Shown one piece after another: positions 58,058-64,000 of a stretch of DNA of 64,000 nucleotides. The notes below the pieces were generated by a model. The model saw only the letters and a program-made list of their open reading frames with translations. It was not told where the DNA came from and searched no databases. Position 1 is the stretch's first letter; each line of letters starts with the position of its first letter. The stretch is taken from the NCBI RefSeq assembly GCF_018866325.1, contig NZ_CP076457.1, forward strand, positions 6,421,001 to 6,485,000, in the 5' to 3' direction. The DNA is from Streptomyces sp. YPW6. GTDB lineage: Bacteria; Actinomycetota; Actinomycetes; Streptomycetales; Streptomycetaceae. A program made the translations under genes and the position numbers.

Positions 58058-58127
58058 CCCGCCGCCCGCCGCCCGCCGCCCGCCGCCCGCCGCCCGCCGC
58101 CCGCCGCCCGCCGCCCGCCGCCCGCCG
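58058..58127. repeat. Heptanucleotide tandem repeat (CCCGCCG)n
   Basis: Ten perfect copies of CCCGCCG lie 27 bp upstream of the YidH-type gene start, close enough to span its promoter. Confidence 0.97.
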
Positions 58128-58190
58128 TGCGACGTCCGGCCGGCACGGCTCCAGCGGCCTCCGGCCCTCCGCGCGGCCGCAGGCCCCGGG

Positions 58191-58700
58191 TCAGCCCGCC
58201 CGATGCTCCCGCAGCCGCCGATAGGCCTCAAGGCCGTCGGGCACCCAGGGCCAGGAGCCGAGCCGCCGCTCCAGCTCGGCGTCGTCCAGGAACGTGTGCC
58301 AGGCGACCTCCTCCGCCTGCGGGGAGACCGGCAGCTCGCACCGCACCTGGTAGACGGCCGACCACCAGGTGTGCCCACCGTCCGCGTAGAGGAACCGGAA
58401 CAGCGGCTCGGGCCGGGGAAGCCCCGAGACGCCCAGCTCCTCCTCCGCCTCGCGCAGCGCCGCCTCGTCGTACGACTCGCCCGCACCGACGACCCCGCCG
58501 ACGAACATGTCGTAGTGCGAGGGGAAGACCAGCTTCGTGGGCGTGCGCCGGTGGACGAAGGTCCGCCCCCGTGCGTCCCGCGCCTCGATGAAGACGCAGC
58601 GGTGCCGCAGCCCCCGCGCGGTCGCCTCGCCGCGCGGGGCCTGCCCGATGACCTCGTCGTTCTCGTCGACGATGTCCAGAATCTCGTCAGAGGGCGTCAT
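58191..58700 (-). CDS. NUDIX hydrolase
   Basis: This 169-residue enzyme has a NUDIX box readable as G-V-V-G-A-G-E-S-Y-D-E-A-A-L-R-E-A-E-E-E-L-G. The N-terminus I-L-D-I-V-D-E-N-D-E-V-I-G and the R-H-R-C-V-F-I segment match the IPP-isomerase-like/YfcD branch. ATG 58700 has GAGG close upstream; ATG 58709 is a weaker alternative. The substrate is unknown. It is divergent from the flavoprotein gene. Confidence 0.9.
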   Translation of the reverse strand: MTPSDEILDIVDENDEVIGQAPRGEATARGLRHRCVFIEARDARGRTFVHRRTPTKLVFPSHYDMFVGGVVGAGESYDEAALREAEEELGVSGLPRPEPLFRFLYADGGHTWWSAVYQVRCELPVSPQAEEVAWHTFLDDAELERRLGSWPWVPDGLEAYRRLREHRAG

Positions 58701-58810
58701 GCGCCTCATCCAACAGCACCCGGACGGTTGACGTGGCAGCGGCGGGTACCCAAGATCTGACGCACGGGTAACTTGTCGCCCGGCACCCCCTCCCCGACAG
58801 GACGGAACCC

Positions 58811-60466
58811 ATGGCGTACGACGCTGATGTGATCGTGATCGGGGCGGGACTCGCCGGGCTGGTGGCCGCCGCCGAGCTGGTCGACGCCGGACGCTCCGTG
58901 ATCCTTCTCGACCAGGAGCCCGAGCAGTCCATCGGCGGCCAGGCGCACTGGTCCTTCGGCGGGCTCTTCCTCGTGGACTCGCCCGAACAGCGCCGGATGC
59001 GGATCAAGGACAGCCGGGACCTGGCCCTCCAGGACTGGTTCGGCACGGCGGGCTTCGACCGCGAGGAGGAGGACCGCTGGCCGCGCCGATGGGCCGAGGC
59101 GTACGTCGACTTCGCCGCCGGGGAGAAGCGTTCCTGGCTCCACCAGCAGGGGCTGCGGATCTTCCCGGTCGTCGGCTGGGCCGAACGCGGCGGCTACGAC
59201 GCGACCGGGCACGGCAACTCCGTACCCCGCTTCCACATCACCTGGGGGACCGGCCCCGGTGTCGTCGCCCCCTTCGAGCGCCGCGTCCGCGAGGGCGTCG
59301 CCAAGGGCCTCGTCCAGCTGCGCTTCCGCCACCGGGTCACCGGTCTCGCCCGCACGGCCGGGGCGCTCGACACGGTCACCGGCGAGATCCTGGAGCCCAG
59401 CGCCGCCGAGCGCGGCACCGCGAGCAGCCGGGAGGCCACCGGCGCCTTCGAGCTGAAGGCCCAGGCGGTGATCGTCACCTCCGGCGGCATCGGCGGCAAC
59501 CACGACCTCGTCCGCGCCCAGTGGCCCGAGCGGCTGGGCACCCCGCCCGAGAAGATGCTCTCCGGCGTCCCCGCCCATGTCGACGGGCTGATGCTCGGCA
59601 TCGCCGAGAAGGCGGGCGCGCACCACATCAACAGCGACCGGATGTGGCACTACACCGAGGGCATCGAGAACTGGAACCCGATCTGGGCCAGGCACGGCAT
59701 CCGGATCCTGCCGGGCCCCTCCTCCCTCTGGCTGGACGCGCGCGGCAGGAGGCTTCCGGTCCCCCTCTTCCCCGGCTTCGACACGCTCGGCACGCTCGAA
59801 CACATCATGCGCTCGGGCCACGGCTACACCTGGTTCGTGCTCAACCAGCGCATCATCGGCAAGGAGTTCGCCCTCTCCGGCTCCGAGCAGAACCCGGACC
59901 TGACCGGCAAGTCCGTCCGTGACGTGATCGGCCGGGCCCGCGCGGACGTGCCCGCACCGGTGAAGGCGTTCATGGACCACGGCGCGGACTTCGTCGTGGA
60001 GAAGGATCTCGACGCCCTCGTCCGGGGCATGAACGCGGTGACGGGCGACGGCCTGATCGACGCGGCCGGGCTGCGCCGCGAGATCACCGCCCGGGACCGC
60101 GAGATCGCCAACCCCTTCACCAAGGACCTCCAGGTCACCGCGATCCACGGAGCCCGCGCCTACCTGGGCGACCGCCTGATCCGCACCGCGAAGCCCCACC
60201 GGATCCTGGACCCGGCGGCGGGCCCGCTGATCGCGGTCCGCCTCAACATCCTCACCCGCAAGTCCCTCGGCGGCCTGGAGACGGACCTGTCCTCCCGCGT
60301 CCTGACCGCCGAGGGCACCCCGCTCCCCGGCCTGTACGCGGCGGGCGAGGCGGCGGGCTTCGGCGGCGGCGGAGTCCACGGCTACCGCTCCCTGGAGGGC
60401 ACGTTCCTGGGCGGCTGCATCTTCTCGGGCAGGGCAGCGGGCAGGGCGGCGGCCCAGGCACTGTGA
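58811..60466 (+). CDS. FAD-binding dehydrogenase, KstD/fumarate-reductase-like
   Basis: This 551-residue flavoprotein has the FAD motif V-I-V-I-G-A-G-L-A-G-L-V-A-A near the start and a second FAD contact S-L-G-G-L-E-T-D and C-terminal L-Y-A-A-G-E-A-A-G-F-G-G-G-G. This fits the 3-ketosteroid-delta1-dehydrogenase/fumarate reductase flavoprotein superfamily. No signal peptide is present. The substrate cannot be assigned. GTAACTT in its upstream region resembles the direct repeats before the secreted lipase. Confidence 0.9.
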   Translation: MAYDADVIVIGAGLAGLVAAAELVDAGRSVILLDQEPEQSIGGQAHWSFGGLFLVDSPEQRRMRIKDSRDLALQDWFGTAGFDREEEDRWPRRWAEAYVDFAAGEKRSWLHQQGLRIFPVVGWAERGGYDATGHGNSVPRFHITWGTGPGVVAPFERRVREGVAKGLVQLRFRHRVTGLARTAGALDTVTGEILEPSAAERGTASSREATGAFELKAQAVIVTSGGIGGNHDLVRAQWPERLGTPPEKMLSGVPAHVDGLMLGIAEKAGAHHINSDRMWHYTEGIENWNPIWARHGIRILPGPSSLWLDARGRRLPVPLFPGFDTLGTLEHIMRSGHGYTWFVLNQRIIGKEFALSGSEQNPDLTGKSVRDVIGRARADVPAPVKAFMDHGADFVVEKDLDALVRGMNAVTGDGLIDAAGLRREITARDREIANPFTKDLQVTAIHGARAYLGDRLIRTAKPHRILDPAAGPLIAVRLNILTRKSLGGLETDLSSRVLTAEGTPLPGLYAAGEAAGFGGGGVHGYRSLEGTFLGGCIFSGRAAGRAAAQAL

Positions 60467-60478
60467 GCCTCTTCCCCT

Positions 60479-60501
60479 CCCCGGTCCTCCGCCGACCGGG
60501 G
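60479..60501. terminator. Terminator between flavoprotein and ASCH genes
   Basis: CCCCGGTC pairs with GACCGGGG around a 7-nt loop, 13 bases after the stop codon and before the convergent stop. Confidence 0.65.
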
Positions 60502-60529
60502 AACCGCGTCCGGGGCTGAGACCCGGCGG

Positions 60530-60955
60530 TCACTCCAGCCGCTCGACGACCCGGAACCGCTCCGCGACGATCATCGTCCCGTCGTCCACCGTGAACGCCG
60601 GGTCCCCCAACGCCTCCCGCATCTCCTCGCTGTGCCAGAACCGCTCGTGCCCCGCCCGCCACTGTGCGACCGAGGTGTACCCCTCGCCCTCGTCCAGCGC
60701 GTGCTGCAGATCGACGGCCCCCAGCGGCAGCACCCGTACCTCGGTCACCTCGACCACCGCGACCTCCCGCCCCTCCGAATCGATCAGCGCGGAGCGCTCG
60801 CCGACCGGAGGCAACTCCTCCTGCTCCAGTTCGTACTCGCACAGCAGCCCGGTGGTGGACACCTTCTCGCCGGACAGGACCGCCGCCACCAACCGGTCGC
60901 GCAGCGGGCCGGGAAAGGCGAGCAGGAAGGGGGCGAGGGGTTCACGTGGCTCCAT
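60530..60955 (-). CDS. ASCH domain protein
   Basis: This 141-residue cytosolic protein has the ASCH fold (PUA-like): F-A-F-P-G-P-L-R-D-R, G-E-K-V-S-T-T-G-L, then G-Y-T-S-V-A-Q-W-R-A-G-H-E-R-F-W. The family is thought to bind RNA or nucleotide derivatives. ATG 60955 is the natural start. A precise role is unknown. Confidence 0.88.
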   Translation of the reverse strand: MEPREPLAPFLLAFPGPLRDRLVAAVLSGEKVSTTGLLCEYELEQEELPPVGERSALIDSEGREVAVVEVTEVRVLPLGAVDLQHALDEGEGYTSVAQWRAGHERFWHSEEMREALGDPAFTVDDGTMIVAERFRVVERLE

Positions 60956-61160
60956 GCAGGCAGTGTGTCAGGCGTCACCCGCGCCCCGCCCGTCGCACCC
61001 GCACGCTGCGCCGATGCCGCAGGCAGGGCGACGGGATCCAGCCAACTGACGGACACATGGCAGCAGTTGCCGGAAAGCGCCCCTTGACGTGGGGCATGGC
61101 CTGCCGATTTGCTGTGCGCGATCATCTGCTCGCACACCGCATCGAAGGAAGCCCGCGGCA

Positions 61161-62132
61161 ATGTCCCCGCCCCCGCCGCCCCTGGGCCGCTCCCGCCGTC
61201 GGGGCAGCCGCTCGGACCAGGTCTTCGACCCGGCCCTCGACGACGACGAACTCATCGCCGCCCGCGGACAGTTCGTCCAGGGCAGGTGGTCCGAGGCGCG
61301 CACCCTGCTGGTGGCCACCGGCCAGGACTGGGACCGCCGCGGACATCGCGTACTCGCTCTCGCCGAGACCTCGTCCGCCGAGGACTGGGCCGGTGACTGG
61401 CTGCTCGTCGAGCCCGAGAGCGCCGACGCGGCCGTCCTGCTCGCCTGTGCCCGGGTCATGCGGGCGCTGCGGCCCAAGGCCAGGGCGAACAACGCCGCCC
61501 GCGCCCGGGAGGCCTGTCTGGCGGCCGCCCGCCTCACCCCCGACGACCCCACCCCCTGGCTCGCGCTGCTCCTGCTGGACCGGGGCCGCGACGACGGCGT
61601 GGACGAGACCGGCAGGCTCTTCGAGGAGGTGCGCTCCCGCCACCCCGATCACCACCACGCCCACCACGTGATGGCGGCCCTGCTCGCCGAGAGCAACCCC
61701 GAGAGCGGCCACGACCCGCTCCACGAGGTGTACGACTTCGCCGCCTGGGCCGCCGAACTGGCCCCCGCCGACTCCCCGCTGGCCGTGCTCCCGGTCGTCG
61801 CCCACGCCGAGCGCTACCGCGTCCTGGTCGCCGCCGGCATCGAGCCCGACGACCCGGCGCACTCCGGACACTGGTCCGGCCGCCGGGCCCGCCAGGTGAT
61901 GAAAGCCGCCTTCGACTGGTGGCTGGAGTGGGAGCGCGACGACCACCCGCGCCACCGCCTCGACCTCAACTTCCTGGCCCACGCCAAGGTCTGCGAGGGC
62001 CGGCCCGCCGAGGCCGCCGCCCTCTTCCACCGCATCGGCTCCTACGCCACCCCCGCGCCCTGGTCCTACTCCGGCCGGGAACCCCACGCGGCGTTCACGG
62101 CCGCGCGCACCTACGCGCTCGGCACCCCGTGA
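61161..62132 (+). CDS. Conserved-type hypothetical protein with TPR-like helical repeats
   Basis: This 323-residue protein was not identified. After an Arg-rich N-terminus it is predicted to be helical throughout, with segments such as A-R-G-Q-F-V-Q-G-R-W-S-E-A-R-T-L-L and A-C-A-R-V-M-R-A-L-R that resemble TPR/SEL1-like hairpins. A His-rich stretch H-P-D-H-H-H-A-H-H could bind metal. ATG 61161 is chosen from a longer open frame because A-A-G-G-A-A lies about 12 bases upstream. The permease gene follows 80 bp later and may be co-transcribed. Confidence 0.75.
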   Translation: MSPPPPPLGRSRRRGSRSDQVFDPALDDDELIAARGQFVQGRWSEARTLLVATGQDWDRRGHRVLALAETSSAEDWAGDWLLVEPESADAAVLLACARVMRALRPKARANNAARAREACLAAARLTPDDPTPWLALLLLDRGRDDGVDETGRLFEEVRSRHPDHHHAHHVMAALLAESNPESGHDPLHEVYDFAAWAAELAPADSPLAVLPVVAHAERYRVLVAAGIEPDDPAHSGHWSGRRARQVMKAAFDWWLEWERDDHPRHRLDLNFLAHAKVCEGRPAEAAALFHRIGSYATPAPWSYSGREPHAAFTAARTYALGTP

Positions 62133-62212
62133 ACCCCGCGGCACAGCACGGAGCACAGCACGAAGGGCACCACCCCGCCACGAGGAACCACGAGAAAGGG
62201 ACCCATCCCGTC

Positions 62213-63784
62213 ATGTCGACCGGCAGTTCATTTTCCAGCGGGACCGGCACCACCGGAGGGACGGCGGACACCGGCGGGATCAACACCTACAAGGGCGAGG
62301 AACGCGCCCTGCGCGCCGACCGGCTCGGCACCCCCGGCCTCCTGCTCTCGGTGGTCGCGGCCAGCGCCCCGCTGATGGTGGTCGCGGGCGTGATGCCCAC
62401 GGTCTTCGGCGTGATGGGCATCGTCGGCCAGCCGCTGCTCTACATCATCCTGGGCGCCGTCCTGATGCTGTTCAGCGTCGGTTACGCGGAGATGAGCCGG
62501 CACGTCCACAACGCCGGGGCGTTCTACGCGTACATCGCCCGGGGGCTCGGTCCGACCGCCGGAGCCGGGGCGTCGCTCGTGGCGCTCGTCGCCTACAGCG
62601 CGATGCAGGTCGGCATCTACGGGATCCTCGGCTTCGAGATCGCCGGCATCTTCGCCACCTACCTCGACATCGAGCTGGCATGGTGGATACCGGCCCTGGT
62701 CTCGGCGGCCGTCGTCGGCGTCCTCGGCTGGCTGAAGATCGACCTCAACGCCAAGGTGCTCGGCGTCCTGCTGGTCATCGAGTGCGCCCTCGTCGTGATC
62801 TTCGACATCGCCGCCGTGAGCAAGCCGGGCCCCGAGGGCCTGTCGCTGCACGCCTTCAACCCCGAGACCCTCACCGGCGCCGGCCTCGGCACCGCCCTCT
62901 GCTTCTGCATCGCCGCGTTCGTCGGCTTCGAGCAGGCCCCGGTGTACGCGGAGGAGACCAGCCGCCCGCAGATCGTGGTCTCCCGGGTGATGTTCCTCGC
63001 GGTCGGCTACGCCGCGCTGTTCCTGGCCATCAGCTCCTGGGCCCTGACCGTGGCCGCCGGACCCGGCTCCATCGCCGGCACCTCCCTCAAGGAGGGCCCC
63101 GGCATGCTGTTCGGCCTCACCGGGGAGCGGCTCGGCTCCACCTTCACCGATGTGCTGCACATCCTCTTCGTCACCGGGATGTTCGCGGCGCTCCTCAGCT
63201 TCCACAACGTCGTGGCCCGCTACGCGTTCGCGATGGGCCGCGAGGGACTGCTGCCCGCCGGCTTCGGCCGCACCAACCGGGCGAGCGGCGCTCCCGGCAC
63301 CGGTTCGCTGCTTCAGTCCGCCGTCTCCGTGGCCGTCATCGCGGCGTTCGCGCTCACCGACGACAACCCGGCCGGAGACCCCACGGTCCCCGTCCTGCGG
63401 CTGTTCACCTGGATGGGCAACGTCGGCGCGCTCGGCATCATCCTGCTGATGGCCGCGGCCTCCTTCGCCGTCATCGCCTTCTTCGTCAAGCGCGGCGCGG
63501 GCCGTGCGCAGGCCCCGCGCCTGTTCGCCTCCGCCCTCGCCGGACTCGCGCTCCTGACGATCGCCGTCTTCACCGTCCGCGACTTCGACGTCCTCGTCGG
63601 CTCCGGACCCGGCTCGGTGCTCAACTGGCTGCTGCCCGGCGTCATCATCCTCGCGCTCGCCGGCGGCCTGGTGTACGGGGCGGTGCTGCGCTCGCTCAAG
63701 CCCGCGGTGCACGCCCGGATCGGCCTCGGCAACGAGGCGTTCCAGCTGGAGAAGGCGGCCGAGAGCGAGTCGGCCCGCCGCTGA
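62213..63784 (+). CDS. APC-family amino acid permease
   Basis: This 523-residue transporter has 12 predicted TM helices. The start (after a Ser/Gly/Thr-rich N-terminal tail) is L-G-T-P-G-L-L-L-S-V-V-A-A-S-A-P-L. F-V-G-F-E-Q-A-P-V-Y-A-E-E-T follows, with the helix-6 F-E and E-E-T motif typical of APC permeases. It should import amino acids or amines with protons. ATG 62213 follows AAAGGGA. The operon ends in an exceptionally long palindrome. Confidence 0.93.
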   Translation: MSTGSSFSSGTGTTGGTADTGGINTYKGEERALRADRLGTPGLLLSVVAASAPLMVVAGVMPTVFGVMGIVGQPLLYIILGAVLMLFSVGYAEMSRHVHNAGAFYAYIARGLGPTAGAGASLVALVAYSAMQVGIYGILGFEIAGIFATYLDIELAWWIPALVSAAVVGVLGWLKIDLNAKVLGVLLVIECALVVIFDIAAVSKPGPEGLSLHAFNPETLTGAGLGTALCFCIAAFVGFEQAPVYAEETSRPQIVVSRVMFLAVGYAALFLAISSWALTVAAGPGSIAGTSLKEGPGMLFGLTGERLGSTFTDVLHILFVTGMFAALLSFHNVVARYAFAMGREGLLPAGFGRTNRASGAPGTGSLLQSAVSVAVIAAFALTDDNPAGDPTVPVLRLFTWMGNVGALGIILLMAAASFAVIAFFVKRGAGRAQAPRLFASALAGLALLTIAVFTVRDFDVLVGSGPGSVLNWLLPGVIILALAGGLVYGAVLRSLKPAVHARIGLGNEAFQLEKAAESESARR

Positions 63785-63802
63785 CCTCCCCGTACCAAAA
63801 GC

Positions 63803-63860
63803 GCGGGAGCGCGAGACGCCCGCCCCGGTACGTACCGGGGCGGGCGTCTCGCGCTCCCGC
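63803..63860. terminator. Perfect 58-bp palindrome after the permease gene
   Basis: The 29-bp arms, starting GCGGGAGCGCGAGACGCCCG, are exactly complementary with no spacer, centred on GGTACGTACC. It starts 18 bases after the stop codon, so it is most simply a strong bidirectional terminator. Confidence 0.85.
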
Positions 63861-63963
63861 TGCCGCACGGAACCGGTCCTCGTGCCGTACGGAAGCGTTC
63901 ATTCGTGCCGGGGCAACCGGTCTCTGTGCCGAGCCGAAGCGTGTTCGTCCCGTACGGAACCGG

Positions 63964-64000
63964 CTACAGCAACAGCGACAGCAGCAGGATGAACGCCATC
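63964..64000 (-). CDS. C-terminal fragment of a gene entering from the right edge
   Basis: On the minus strand the frame ends M-A-F-I-L-L-L-S-L-L-L-stop, reading from 64000 to 63964. The strongly hydrophobic end suggests the last TM helix of a membrane protein. Only 12 codons are visible. A degenerate repeat region with TGCCGTACGGAA-like copies (63870-63960) lies between it and the palindrome. Confidence 0.3.
   Translation of the reverse strand, partial: MAFILLLSLLL

Noticed and set aside
61919..62212. Longer permease N-terminus in the open frame from 61919
   Set aside because: That stretch overlaps the preceding gene out of frame and is Arg/Pro-rich. ATG 62213 with AAAGGGA upstream starts the real protein.
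1..64000. tRNA genes, insertion sequences, integrase or attachment sites
   Set aside because: None was recognised on either strand, so the fxs/SLOG island cannot be called a mobile element from sequence here.

Overview
This window is very GC-rich actinobacterial chromosome and almost certainly comes from a Streptomyces of the S. griseus clade. Three secreted enzymes match proteins I know from S. griseus very closely: streptogrisin B (1049-1948), streptogrisin D (14481-15566) and the double-zinc aminopeptidase SGAP (52412-53746). No rRNA, tRNA, CRISPR array, insertion sequence or integrase was seen.

Region 1 (about 2.1-13.1 kb) is an accessory, conflict-type island lying between the two streptogrisin genes. 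It holds a SLOG-fold nucleotide-sensing protein (2140-2619), a convergent membrane protein with two SLATT modules (3021-3947), a two-TM protein of unknown function (4217-4945) and a complete FxSxx-COOH system. That system comprises a 54-residue precursor ending F-S-S-A-L (fxsA), a radical SAM/SPASM cyclophane-forming maturase (fxsB), a TIR-like protein (fxsC) and a 1311-residue MinD-like/TIR/NB-ARC/TPR protein (fxsT). FxsB carries a C-terminal HExxH-type domain whose motif has decayed. The only in-frame TTA (bldA-type) codons I found in the window lie in the SLATT gene and fxsC.

Region 2 (13-25 kb) is dominated by secreted hydrolases: streptogrisin D, phospholipase A2, a class 2 lipase, a sortase-anchored lytic polysaccharide monooxygenase and a GDSL esterase. 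Among them are a methyltransferase-NUDIX-VOC triple fusion, DUF402 and GNAT genes, a YtrA-type GntR regulator and a DUF5925 AAA ATPase. Region 3 (25-36 kb) has a CaiB/BaiF CoA transferase, an orphan type ISP C-terminal-domain protein, a GntR/UTRA regulator next to homogentisate dioxygenase (hmgA), a TetR regulator, a molybdopterin oxidoreductase and a CitMHS transporter.

Region 4 (36-57 kb) is a catabolic and lipid-metabolism stretch. It has an aldehyde/alcohol dehydrogenase pair, PPK2, a DMT exporter, acyl-CoA dehydrogenases, a MaoC hydratase, SDR plus acyl-CoA ligase, an ACAD10-type phosphotransferase, SoxR, NamZ and several TetR regulators. Three pairs of matching palindromic sites link these promoters into three candidate TetR regulons. 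Region 5 (57-64 kb) has a DUF202 pair, a NUDIX protein, a KstD-like flavoprotein, an ASCH protein, a conserved unknown and an APC permease ending in a perfect 58-bp palindrome. Short tandem repeats of 7-8 bp occur in several intergenic gaps.
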